Positions 53,051-64,000 of a stretch of DNA of 64,000 bases are shown piece by piece. A program made the position numbers and the translations under genes. The notes below the pieces were generated by a model, which worked only from the letters and a program-made list of their open reading frames with translations, was not told the origin of the DNA and searched no databases. Within the stretch, counting starts at the first letter, position 1; each line of letters starts with the position of its first letter. Source of the stretch: Planctomycetota bacterium (GTDB lineage Bacteria; Planctomycetota; UBA1135; UBA2386); assembly GCA_025459175.1 (NCBI GenBank), contig JALORC010000023.1, positions 1 through 64,000 on the forward strand, written 5' to 3'.

Positions 53051-53168
53051 GGGCAAGCCTGGGTTGGGGACGAGCCCCCATGCAACCGCACGCACCATGG
53101 AATGACAACCCGGCCACCGCCTGCACCGGGTCAATCCCGGATCCGGGTCGCCCGATGGGCGAGCCGGA

Positions 53169-54890
53169 TCAGAACGTGCCGAGGGTCAGCTCGAGGCCGT
53201 TCGAGGTGACGAGGCCCGCGGCGTTCTGCAGCGGGTCCATCCAGACCGACTGGCTGAAGATCTCGAGCCCCATCAGCAGCGGGTTGTTCGGCACCGGCAA
53301 CGGCAGCGACATCGTGAGGCCGGCGAGGCCCGCGTTCGAGATCGCATTGCCGACGCCGGTGCTGATGTCGACGTGGGCCCGGCAACCGGCGGCGCCGAGC
53401 AGGCCGAGATCGAGGCCCGGCAGCGGGATCCGACTGGTGGTGAGGAAGTTGATGCCGATCCCGAACGGGGTCGTCGGATTGCTCGTCACCAGGCTGATCG
53501 TCGTGCCGATCACGGGCCGCCCCGCGGCCGTGAGCGCCAACGGCGCCACTTCCGGTTCTTGCAGCAAGACGCCGGTCAGCGTCGTGATGTCGACCACACC
53601 ACAGCTCTGCGACGGCCCACCCGGGGAGTAGCCGACCAGGTGATCGTCAGCCTGCAAGAGCCCGGTGCTGCCGATCGCGTCGATCGTCTGCCACACGTAG
53701 TGGACCTGGCCGGTCACGACGTCGAACTGGAACTGGAAGGTGCTCGGGTTGACCACGCCGCTGGGTTTGCTCTCGACGGAACTCCACGTGAAGACCAGCA
53801 GGTTGGCGCCGACCTGTTCCCACGTGACCTGGCCACTGCCGGGCTCGGACGGGTCGTAGTTGTGCCAGGACCACCAGCCGGCGGCGGGGGCGTTCAAGAA
53901 CGCCGCGACGGTCGGACTCACGATCATGGCGCCGGGCAACACGGCGTTCGACGCCACCGAGATGTAGCCATTGGCGTGGACGAAGAACGTCGTCGCGATG
54001 CCCCCCGGATACGCGAACGGCAGCGGCAGCGGGACCGCGAGCTCCGTGTCATCGCCATGCGGCAGCAGGTTGGCAGCGCCGGTCGGCGGCAGGAACGCAA
54101 CCGTGCCCTGCCGCACCCGGTACGAGCTGCCGAATGGATCGAGCGTCAATCTGCGGCCCGACATCGCCGCCGAGGCCGCCGCGGCCGCCGGCGGGTTGCC
54201 ATCCGTGAACAGCTGGTAGAAGGAGCCACAGCGGGTGTAGCAGCCGTCGCCATACGCGAAGGGTTCGGCGCAGGTGTGCGCGGCCCCGGCCCCGACCCCG
54301 TAGAAGATGCTGCCATGGAAGGACCAGCCCGCGAAGGTGGGCGACGACGCCTGCAACGCGGACGTGAACGCGGTCTGCTGCAGCGCACCACTCGACACCG
54401 ACAGCTCGGCGTTGCTGAACGTCTGCAGCGCCGAGACCTGAGTCAGCAGCGGCGTCACGCCCTGATAGCGCACCGCGATGCCGTAGCTGCCCGGTAGCAG
54501 GGTCAAGCCGGTGCCGGGGGTCGCTGCGCTCTCCTGGCAAGAACGCGCCGTCAACACTGCGGCGCTGCCGACGCTACCACGGCCGGTGATCACGCCGGTG
54601 GCGGCCAACGTCCACGCCGCCGCGTTCAGCTCATTGCCGACATGCGTCGTCGGGCACGTGTAGAGCGACAGCGTGCCACGCTGGCCCAAGGCCGACAGCA
54701 GCGGCGTCTCGATCGCCTGCAGCGTGATGGCCGAGCTGACCGTGAGGTTGAAGTAGATGTTGGTGTCGTTGGTCGGCGCAGTGAAGCCGAAGAAGTAAGC
54801 GACCGGCCACGACGGGGTGCAGGCCAACGAGGACTGGGCGCACACCGATGTACAGAGGCCGACCGCGGCCAGCATGGACAGGATCTTCAT
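53169..54890 (-). CDS. Secreted protein B of the 51-62 kb cluster, paralogue of A
   Basis: 573 residues from the ATG at 54890 (signal MKILSMLAAVGLCTSVCAQ). Block order as in protein A: CPTTHVGNELNAAAWTLA, LLPGSYGIAVRYQGV, FHGSIFYGVGA, CAEPFAYGDGCYTRCG, LPLPFAYPGGI, VHANGYISVAS, then the shared terminal domain (LGLLGAAGCRAHVD, PVPNNPLLMGLEIFSQ, VTSNGLELTLG). Identity to A is moderate, judged by eye. The start is divergent from the sigma-fusion gene 173 bases away. Confidence 0.88.
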   Translation of the reverse strand: MKILSMLAAVGLCTSVCAQSSLACTPSWPVAYFFGFTAPTNDTNIYFNLTVSSAITLQAIETPLLSALGQRGTLSLYTCPTTHVGNELNAAAWTLAATGVITGRGSVGSAAVLTARSCQESAATPGTGLTLLPGSYGIAVRYQGVTPLLTQVSALQTFSNAELSVSSGALQQTAFTSALQASSPTFAGWSFHGSIFYGVGAGAAHTCAEPFAYGDGCYTRCGSFYQLFTDGNPPAAAAASAAMSGRRLTLDPFGSSYRVRQGTVAFLPPTGAANLLPHGDDTELAVPLPLPFAYPGGIATTFFVHANGYISVASNAVLPGAMIVSPTVAAFLNAPAAGWWSWHNYDPSEPGSGQVTWEQVGANLLVFTWSSVESKPSGVVNPSTFQFQFDVVTGQVHYVWQTIDAIGSTGLLQADDHLVGYSPGGPSQSCGVVDITTLTGVLLQEPEVAPLALTAAGRPVIGTTISLVTSNPTTPFGIGINFLTTSRIPLPGLDLGLLGAAGCRAHVDISTGVGNAISNAGLAGLTMSLPLPVPNNPLLMGLEIFSQSVWMDPLQNAAGLVTSNGLELTLGTF

Positions 54891-55063
54891 GGGAGACGGG
54901 CAGGAGGTTGGGACTGCGGTCGAGGGGGGGCCTTCTTCCGTGGGCCGGCATGGTCGCACCCGCGCCGACCGCTGTCGAGCCCGGGACCTCGGGCGCCCCG
55001 TCCGACCACCGTCCCGCGCCGATTTCCTGTCGCGACTCCGGCCCTGCTGGTCCAGTAGCAGCG

Positions 55064-58000
55064 ATGACCCAGCCGGCGCGCTCCGACCGCGACGCAGCGG
55101 ACCACGCGCTCGACGCGGCGTTCGCTGCGTTCGCTGGCACCGGCGAGCCGCGCCAGCTGGCGCGCGTGTTCGACGCCACCGCCGGCGAACTGCTCGCGGT
55201 CGCACGCTTCCTGGTCGCCGACCCGCATGCCGCCGAGGACCTGGTGCAGCAGACGTTCCTGCAGGCGATCGAACATCGCCACCGCTACGACCCGACGCGG
55301 CCGGTGCTGCCGTGGTTGCTCGGCATCCTGAGCAACGCCGCGCGACGCGAACGGCGGCGCCGCGGCCGCCCCGAACCCGTGCGGCCGCCGGCGTCCCTCG
55401 CGTCCCCGATCGCGGCGGCGGCGACCGCCGAGAGCGACGCGCGGCTGCGCGAGGCGCTGCGCGGCATGCCGCAGCCGTATCGCGAAGTGCTGACGCTGCA
55501 GCTCGAACACGGCCTCGACGCGGCGCAGATCGCCGCCGCGACCGGTCGACCGACCGCGACCGTGCGCAAGCAGTTCGCGCGCGGCCTCGAGTTGCTGCGG
55601 CGCGCGCTGCCGATCGGTTTCGGCGCGGCACTCGCCGCGGCGCTGCCGGCGGCGACCACCACCGCGCGGCTCGACTTCGTGCGCCGGGTGGTGCTGCACC
55701 GCGCCGCCGGAATCACGCTGCCGGCCGCCACCGGCCTCACCCTGCTGCCCGTCCTCGCCATGAGCAAACTCTCGCTCGCCGCCGCCGTCGCGTTCGCTGC
55801 GCTGCTGACCGTGCTGCTGTGGCCACACAACGGATCCACCGCGGCACCGACCGCCGTGGCCGGAGCGAACGCGACCCCACCGCAGGCGCCGGTCATCGCC
55901 GCCGCGGCGGCGGCTCCCGAACGCACCGCCGCGCAGCCGGTCGCCACCAGCGCCGCACGCCTCCGCGTCGCGCTCGCGTTCGACGACGGTGGCCCCCCAC
56001 CGCGCATCCGGCAACTGCGGGCGCAGCTGCTGGTCGGCAACCGCAGTGCGCTCGGCGTCGAACCGCTCGCCGATGCCGACGCGACGTTCGTGGTCGACGC
56101 GCCGCCCGGCTGGACGCAACTCGGCTTCGTCATCGACGAGCTCGACGGCGACCACCACGAACGCGTCGCCGCCGCCAGCGACGTCGAACCCGACGGCCTG
56201 CTGCGGCTGGTGCTGCAACGCGCCGTCGGGCTGTGCCTGCGCGTGGTCGATGCGGCGACCGGCGCACCGGTCCCCGGCGCCCGCCTGATCGCCCGCCGCG
56301 AACCACCGTTGCTCGGCCCCGCCGAACCGACCGCGGATCTCGCTGCGGTGGCCGACGCCAGCGGCATCGCGATCTTCCGCACCGCCCGGATGGCCCCGCA
56401 TCGCCTGCGCGGCGATGGCGGCCTGCGCGTGCTCGGCCCGCTGCGCGCCACGCCGGATCCCTCCGGTCGCCCGCTCGAGGTGCGGGTCGCGCCGGCCAGC
56501 GACTGGTCGGTGCACGGTCGCGTGATCGCCGCCGCCGATGGTGCGGGCATCGCCGAGGTCGCGATCGAGTTCCTCGGCGAGGTGGTCGCGCACACCGATG
56601 CCGACGGTCGCTTCGAACTGCCGGGCTCGCTGCGCAGTCGCGGACTGCAGACCGCGGCCCGCATCGCGGCGCGGCCGCGCGCCGACAGTGCGTTCGGGCC
56701 GGCCACCGGTGGACCGTTCGCATGGGGCGACCGCGAGGTGCGCATCGAGCTCGGGCCGCGCGCGCACGAAGTCGAAGTGCTCGACACCGACGGCATGCCG
56801 CACCGCGCCGCGATCGCGTGGCGACCCGCACCGCAGCTCGGTCGGCCCAATCCGTGGCAACCGCTCGCCGCACTGGGCCCCGGTCGCCACCTGCTGCCGC
56901 CCGAGTACGAGGGCTTCGGCATCGCCTGGCTGCGCCTCGACGAGGCGACCGCGGCCCCCCACGCCGGTGGTCGCTTCGTGGTGCTGCGCGAACTGCCGAC
57001 CACGGTGCGCAGCGACGCCGTCGTGCACCGCTGGCAGCTCGCGGCGCCAGCACCGTGCCGCATCGTGGTCCGCCACGGCGACGGCAGGCCGCTCGGCGGC
57101 ATCCAGGTCGAGGCGCTGCTGGCACAAGGGCCGTGCCATCCGCCGACCGCGCAGCTGGTCGCCGAACTCGATCCGAGCGAAGCCAATCCGTTCGTCGGCA
57201 ACCTCGCCGTGGCGCTCGGCAGCGGCACCACCGATGCCGACGGCGAACTGCAGCTGCGGTTGCCGCGCACGTTCGGAGCGGGCGTGCGGGCGCAGGCGCC
57301 GCACCACGTTGCCGCGTGGCAGGCGTATGCCGGCGAACCGCGGCTGCTGCTGACGCTGCCGAACAGTGGCTCGCTGCGCGGTCGCCTGCACGGCGCCCAC
57401 GGCAAGCGCCTGGTGCTCGCGAACCCGCCGACGCGCTCGATCCAGAACGTCGTCGTGCAGCAGGAGCAGTTCGTCGTCGACGGTCTGCGGCCGGGCACCT
57501 GGTCGGTGCTGCAGCCGCTGCCGGGCCACGGCGGGCAACCGCACGTGCACCTCGGCGACGTCGTGATCACCGCCGGTGAGACGGCCGAGTTCGTGGCCAG
57601 CGCCGGCTTCGATCGCACGCATCGGGTGCGCTGCCGCAGCCGCGACCTGCTGGCGGGCGATCGCCTGCACGCGATCGATGTGCGCCTCGGCGGCACCGTC
57701 GCGACCACGACCGTCGAGCGCGACGGCGAGGTCGAGTTCGCACTGACCGCCGGCCGCTACCGACTGCGCCGCGAACGCGCCGACGCCGACCGGGGCGGGG
57801 CCACGACCTGCGTGTTCGCCGCCGAGACGCTGCGCGTGCACAGCGACGCGACCGAGTTCGTCGTCACCGTGCCCGAACACGTGCTGCGCCTGCGGCTGCT
57901 CGATGGCGACGGACCGGCGGCGTCGACGTGGGTCCGGACCGAGCCCGGCGAGGACATCCATCGCACCGATCGCGACGGCTGGCTGGTGCTGACCGCGCCG

Positions 58001-58117
58001 GAGCCTGGCTTCGCGCTGGTCGCGGTGCAGCACGGCCACGCCGGCTGGCGACCGAGCGGCATGAGCTGGCGGGTGCAGCTGCAGGACGACGGCACGGAGC
58101 TGCGCCGCGAACGGTGA
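55064..58117 (+). CDS. ECF sigma factor fused to a membrane segment and a large outer region
   Basis: 1017 residues from the ATG at 55064. Residues of about 25-110 are sigma region 2 (VADPHAAEDLVQQTFLQAIE, LPWLLGILSNAARRERRR). Residues of about 130-185 are region 4 with a helix-turn-helix (LDAAQIAAATGRPTATVRKQ). A hydrophobic segment from about 236-256 (MSKLSLAAAVAFAALLTVLL) would cross the membrane. The remaining 760 residues are beta-rich, with units like carboxypeptidase regulatory or CNA-B domains (VHGRVIAAADGAGIAEVAIE, HTDADGRFELPG). ECF factors are normally about 200 residues. It is divergent from protein B and upstream of the subtilase-like gene. Confidence 0.88.
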   Translation: MTQPARSDRDAADHALDAAFAAFAGTGEPRQLARVFDATAGELLAVARFLVADPHAAEDLVQQTFLQAIEHRHRYDPTRPVLPWLLGILSNAARRERRRRGRPEPVRPPASLASPIAAAATAESDARLREALRGMPQPYREVLTLQLEHGLDAAQIAAATGRPTATVRKQFARGLELLRRALPIGFGAALAAALPAATTTARLDFVRRVVLHRAAGITLPAATGLTLLPVLAMSKLSLAAAVAFAALLTVLLWPHNGSTAAPTAVAGANATPPQAPVIAAAAAAPERTAAQPVATSAARLRVALAFDDGGPPPRIRQLRAQLLVGNRSALGVEPLADADATFVVDAPPGWTQLGFVIDELDGDHHERVAAASDVEPDGLLRLVLQRAVGLCLRVVDAATGAPVPGARLIARREPPLLGPAEPTADLAAVADASGIAIFRTARMAPHRLRGDGGLRVLGPLRATPDPSGRPLEVRVAPASDWSVHGRVIAAADGAGIAEVAIEFLGEVVAHTDADGRFELPGSLRSRGLQTAARIAARPRADSAFGPATGGPFAWGDREVRIELGPRAHEVEVLDTDGMPHRAAIAWRPAPQLGRPNPWQPLAALGPGRHLLPPEYEGFGIAWLRLDEATAAPHAGGRFVVLRELPTTVRSDAVVHRWQLAAPAPCRIVVRHGDGRPLGGIQVEALLAQGPCHPPTAQLVAELDPSEANPFVGNLAVALGSGTTDADGELQLRLPRTFGAGVRAQAPHHVAAWQAYAGEPRLLLTLPNSGSLRGRLHGAHGKRLVLANPPTRSIQNVVVQQEQFVVDGLRPGTWSVLQPLPGHGGQPHVHLGDVVITAGETAEFVASAGFDRTHRVRCRSRDLLAGDRLHAIDVRLGGTVATTTVERDGEVEFALTAGRYRLRRERADADRGGATTCVFAAETLRVHSDATEFVVTVPEHVLRLRLLDGDGPAASTWVRTEPGEDIHRTDRDGWLVLTAPEPGFALVAVQHGHAGWRPSGMSWRVQLQDDGTELRRER

Positions 58118-58271
58118 CGGGGCGGCGAACCGCCACCCCCACGCCGTGCCCGGCCGCCGCCGCGAAATCCGCATTCGGACGTCACGCCGCGTGCCGCACG
58201 GGGTTTGCGAGATCGCGGACGGAACGTCCCGCCGCGCCTCCTCGACCCTGCTCGTCTCCCCGAGAACCTGC

Positions 58272-61200
58272 ATGCACTCGTTCGCTTCGTTGCTGGCCCC
58301 CGCCCTGCTCGCGCCGTTCGTGCTCGCGCAAAACCCCGATGGCAGCGGCAGTCGCCCGCTCGCCGAGGATCCGCGGATCCTGCTCGACTACGCGACCTTC
58401 GACCCGGTGCAGGGCGTGCCCGAGGTGCCGCCGATGCTGCAGGCCCTCGCCACCAACCGGCTGTTCGTCGTGCAGTTCTGGTCGACGCCGACCGATGCCG
58501 ACCGCGATGCCGTGCGGGACGCCGGCGGCGAGATCCGCGGCTACCTGCCGCACGATTGTCATCTGGTGCTGGCGCCGGACGGCGCGGCGGGCCTGTTCGG
58601 GCTGCCGGCGGTGCGCTGGGTCGGCCCCTACCACCCGGCCTACCGGCTCGAGCCGTTCCTGGTGCGTGAGCACCTCGCCGGCAGGGTGGTGCCACTGCGC
58701 ACCTACAACCTGGTGATGACGGACAAGCGCCGCGACAAGGATGCGCTCGGCGCCAAGATCACGGCGCTGGGCGGTGAGGTCGTGCACCGTCACGACGGCG
58801 GCCTGTTGTTCACGGTCAAACTGACCGGCGGGCAGCTGCTGGCCGCGGCCCAGCTCGACGAAGTGGCGTGGATCGACCGCTGGTCGGAACCGGAGAACGA
58901 CATGGACAACGCCCGCGCGCAGAGCGGGGCGACCATCATCGAGTCGGCCGGCGGCTACACCGGCGCCGGCGTGCGCGGCCACGTGCACGAAGGCGTCGAA
59001 GCGAACCACCCGGACTTCAACACGGTGATGACGCAGGTCGGCCCGGCGGCGTGCGCAGGCGCCGACGACCACGGCCACTGCACCGCCGGCATCATCTTCG
59101 GCAACGGCACCAGCGCGCCGCAGGCCCGCGGCCTCGCCCCGGACGCGGTCGGCTTCTTCACCAACTACCTGTCGCCGAGCAACACGACCTGCGCGACGTC
59201 GCCGTCGCGCAACGCGATCATCAACACGGTCATCAACACCCACAACGCGATGTTCACGACCGCGTCGTGGGGCAATGCGGTGACCACTGCCTACACGTCG
59301 GAATCGGCGGATGCCGACGACCTCGTGTTCGACCATCGCCTGCCGTGGACGCAGAGCCAGAGCAACACCGGCAACCAGGACTCGCGGCCGCAGGCCTGGG
59401 CCAAGAACGTGATCTCGGTCGGCGCCTTCCAGCACTTCAACAACGCGACGTTCGCCGATGACTCGTGGCTGGCGAGCAACGCTTCGATCGGACCGGCCGC
59501 CGACGGTCGCAACAAGCCGGACCTCGCCGCCTACTACGACCAGATCTGGACCTCGGACCTGACCGGGGCCGCCGGTTACTCGCCCGGCAACTCGCACACG
59601 AGCTTCGGCGGCACCTCCGGGGCGACGCCGATCGTCGCCGGCCTGAATGCGCTGGCGATCCAGATGTACACCGACCACATCTTCAACAACCCGGCGCGGG
59701 TGCCGGGCGGCACGCGGTTCCAGAACCGCCCGTTCGCGCAGACCGTGAAGGCGCTGCAGATCGCCTGCGCCGCGATGCTGACCCCGACCGCCACCGACAA
59801 CCGGCGTGAGCACGTGGGCTGGGGCATGCCGAACGTGGGCAACATGTTCACGCGCCGGCACAAGCTCACGATCGTGCCGGAGGACGCGCCGATCCAGCAG
59901 GGCCAGACGCACACCTACCAGGTCGAAGTGCTGCCCGGCGAGACGGTGCTGAAGGTCTGCATGACCTACCTCGATCCGGCCGGCAACCCGGCCGCGGCCT
60001 TCGATCGCGTCAACGACCTGACGCTGCGTGTTTCGTCGCCGGGCACCATCGCCGCGCTCTACTTCGGCAACAACGGCCTCGACGGCGCTCTGCAGACCAA
60101 CCAATCGACGGCCGGCGGCTCGGCCGACACCCGGGACACCGTCGAAGTGGTCGTGCGCAACAACCCGACGCCCGGCATCTGGACCATCCAGATCACCGCG
60201 CCGATCGTGGTCCAGGACGGCCACGTGGCGACGGCGGCGACCGACGCCGTCTACGCGCTCGTCGTCAACGGCGGGCGCCGCGTCTACGGCTCGGGCTGTG
60301 CCCAGTACATCCCGGACGTGAGCCCGACCGACGCCAGCGGCAACTACTTCCCGTGGGGCGGCTACGAACCCGCGGCGCTGACGACGAGCTTCGCGGGCGG
60401 CATCGGCCTCCAGACCGGCGGCACGATCTGCTTCGATGCCACCATGACCAACCCGATCTGGGTGCACGGCTTCGACATCAACGCCGACGCGCCCGTGGGC
60501 ACGACGGTGCTCTGCGACGTCTACACGACGGGCATCGGCGTCTCTCACGTCGGCAATGAGACCAACCCAGGCGCCTGGACCGCCCAATCGGCCGGGCGCG
60601 GCGTCGCGGCAGGTCCGAACGCCCCGACGCGCATCGAACTGGCGAAGCCGTTCCGGCTGGCAGCAGGCGTGCGCGGCCTGGCGATCGTCGCCGGCAACTT
60701 CGGCCACGACTACACCAGCGGCGCCAATAGCTACACCAGCCCCGACGTGCAGCTCACGACCGGCAGCGGCACCAGCAGCGCGTTGACCGGCGCCGTGTTC
60801 AGCCCGCGCACGCCGAACGTGACGCTGCGCTACCGCGGTGACGACGACACCGCCCAGAACATGCGCTACCAGACGATCCTGCGCCGCAACCAGCTCGGTG
60901 CCGCCGGCGCCATCACCGACCTGTCGTTCTCCGGCCAGGGCCTCGGCCGCCACTACAACTCCAATCTGCAGGTGCGCATGTCGCACGTGCCGCAGGGCCA
61001 CGTGCTGTCGACGACGTTCGCCACCAACCTGCCGAGCCCGGTGCTGGTGTTGAACAGCAACGAATACAGCTTCCACTACGAGAACGGTGATTGGACCAAC
61101 CTCGGGCTGCAGACGCCGTTCGCCTACAACGGCACGTCCGACGTCGTGGTCGAGATCCTCGCCCGCGGCAACGTGCAGACGACGACCGGCACCGCCGGCG

Positions 61201-61712
61201 GTCTGTTCCACCGCAGCCCGATCCAGGAACGGGTCCATGCCTCGTTCTCCTTGCTGACGCCGCCGACCGGCACCTATTCGGACAACGGCGGCCTGCGCAT
61301 GCGCATCGGCTTCCACTGCTCCGGTGCCAACGAACACGGCTCGAGCTGCGGCAAGCTGCGCGCCAGCCACACCGGCGACAGCAGCCGCGGCGCCACGTTC
61401 GGCTTCCGCGTCTCCGGTGCGGAGCCGAACCTGATCGCGGTGCTCGGGCTCGGGTTGGACAACAACTTCCCGCTGCCGCTGTCGCTGACGCCGTTCGGTT
61501 GGACCAACTGCACGGCCTTCGTCAACGCCACCGTGCTGGCCACGGTGAGCACCAACTTGCTCGGCATCGGCGCCTACTCGCTGCCGGTGCCGAACGATCC
61601 GACGCTCGACGGGGTGCAGGTGTTCGGGCAGTGGATCGGCCTCGACGCGAACGAGCCCGGGGACCTGACGTTCTCGGGCATCACGCGGATGCTGGTCGGC
61701 GTGGCGCCGTGA
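58272..61712 (+). CDS. Very large secreted subtilase-like (S8) protein with shared modules
   Basis: 1146 residues from the ATG at 58272 (signal MHSFASLLAPALLAPFVLAQ). A prodomain-like region of 180 residues precedes an S8 fold with His269 (DDHGHCTAGI) and Ser449 (GGTSGATPIVAG), and ASWGNA and SNTGNQD. At the catalytic Asp place the chain reads HVHEGVEANHPDF: Asp of 'D-x-G' is replaced by His239. A KP-43-like beta barrel follows (VLKVCMTYLDPAGNPA, VNDLTLRV). Near residue 757 is SHVGNETNPGAWT, the module of proteins A and B, and the end is the shared domain (LPVPNDPTLDGVQVFGQ). Possibly inactive or using another base. Confidence 0.9.
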   Translation: MHSFASLLAPALLAPFVLAQNPDGSGSRPLAEDPRILLDYATFDPVQGVPEVPPMLQALATNRLFVVQFWSTPTDADRDAVRDAGGEIRGYLPHDCHLVLAPDGAAGLFGLPAVRWVGPYHPAYRLEPFLVREHLAGRVVPLRTYNLVMTDKRRDKDALGAKITALGGEVVHRHDGGLLFTVKLTGGQLLAAAQLDEVAWIDRWSEPENDMDNARAQSGATIIESAGGYTGAGVRGHVHEGVEANHPDFNTVMTQVGPAACAGADDHGHCTAGIIFGNGTSAPQARGLAPDAVGFFTNYLSPSNTTCATSPSRNAIINTVINTHNAMFTTASWGNAVTTAYTSESADADDLVFDHRLPWTQSQSNTGNQDSRPQAWAKNVISVGAFQHFNNATFADDSWLASNASIGPAADGRNKPDLAAYYDQIWTSDLTGAAGYSPGNSHTSFGGTSGATPIVAGLNALAIQMYTDHIFNNPARVPGGTRFQNRPFAQTVKALQIACAAMLTPTATDNRREHVGWGMPNVGNMFTRRHKLTIVPEDAPIQQGQTHTYQVEVLPGETVLKVCMTYLDPAGNPAAAFDRVNDLTLRVSSPGTIAALYFGNNGLDGALQTNQSTAGGSADTRDTVEVVVRNNPTPGIWTIQITAPIVVQDGHVATAATDAVYALVVNGGRRVYGSGCAQYIPDVSPTDASGNYFPWGGYEPAALTTSFAGGIGLQTGGTICFDATMTNPIWVHGFDINADAPVGTTVLCDVYTTGIGVSHVGNETNPGAWTAQSAGRGVAAGPNAPTRIELAKPFRLAAGVRGLAIVAGNFGHDYTSGANSYTSPDVQLTTGSGTSSALTGAVFSPRTPNVTLRYRGDDDTAQNMRYQTILRRNQLGAAGAITDLSFSGQGLGRHYNSNLQVRMSHVPQGHVLSTTFATNLPSPVLVLNSNEYSFHYENGDWTNLGLQTPFAYNGTSDVVVEILARGNVQTTTGTAGGLFHRSPIQERVHASFSLLTPPTGTYSDNGGLRMRIGFHCSGANEHGSSCGKLRASHTGDSSRGATFGFRVSGAEPNLIAVLGLGLDNNFPLPLSLTPFGWTNCTAFVNATVLATVSTNLLGIGAYSLPVPNDPTLDGVQVFGQWIGLDANEPGDLTFSGITRMLVGVAP

Positions 61713-61813
61713 CCTGACGGGGCTGGGCCATCGCCTGGTGCGCCGGCGATCGCGCTGCGCAAGGGCGAGCTTGCAAGCGATGCCGATGCGCCTGAGTCGT
61801 GCACAGCGCGGGC

Positions 61814-64000
<2,187 letters not shown>

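Noticed and set aside
54887..58273. A 1128-codon minus-strand frame opposite the sigma fusion
   Set aside because: No domains or signal; the plus-strand gene has clear sigma regions and repeats.

Overview
The window is very GC-rich and packed with genes, and it looks like a chromosomal segment of a planctomycete-type bacterium. I infer this from protein content and ran no search. The clues are an ECF sigma factor next to a Ser/Thr kinase fused to a formylglycine-generating-enzyme-like domain, a SASA/DUF303 esterase, many large secreted proteins with Ala-Gln signal-peptide ends, ECF sigma factors with long extensions, and a solitary IS200/RAYT-type transposase. No rRNA, tRNA, CRISPR array or prophage was seen.

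Layout. Positions 1-1733 hold the end of a hybrid histidine kinase. Positions 1740-17769 are one long leftward block of mostly housekeeping genes: a secreted protein, Lon, a DUF3352-like secreted protein, a sigma-54 activator coupled to a NifU/SufU-like protein, a small lipoprotein, lysA, a FliA-like sigma factor, ybeY-phoH, and cdsA-uppS-purA. Several neighbours overlap by 1-4 bases (GTGA or TGATG), which suggests translational coupling. Positions 17.9-25.2 kb are mixed: unknown proteins, a lone hydantoinase B, a Gly-rich secreted protein, an M12B-like metalloprotease and a LeuB-type dehydrogenase. Positions 25.8-35.4 kb carry the RAYT transposase, beta-propeller, Kelch and NHL-like secreted proteins, and a LysR regulator. 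Positions 35.4-40.7 kb hold the esterase, the kinase-FGE gene, its ECF sigma factor and two gene fragments. Positions 40.7-51.3 kb hold a triple trypsin-fold protein, a secreted DnaJ-type zinc-finger protein, an rRNA-type methyltransferase, truA, rpoN and lipoproteins. Positions 51.4-61.7 kb hold two paralogous secreted proteins, an ECF sigma factor fused to a membrane segment and a large outer region, and a subtilase-like giant. A second truncated hybrid kinase runs off the right edge.

The strongest unexplained signal is a shared C-terminal domain of about 80-100 residues. It ends seven otherwise unrelated secreted proteins (22260, 26628, 31458, 33045, 51383, 53169 and 58272-61712). It has a Gly/Cys strand, then a 'P-x-P-N-D/N-P-x-L-x-G' turn, then a terminal 'SNG' or similar strand. 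A possible eighth copy is a fragment at 40482-40649. A second module marked by HVGNE is shared by the three proteins of the 51-62 kb cluster. These are candidates for a sorting, anchoring or surface-assembly system. The membrane-tethered sigma factor inside that cluster is a possible regulator. Function is inference throughout.
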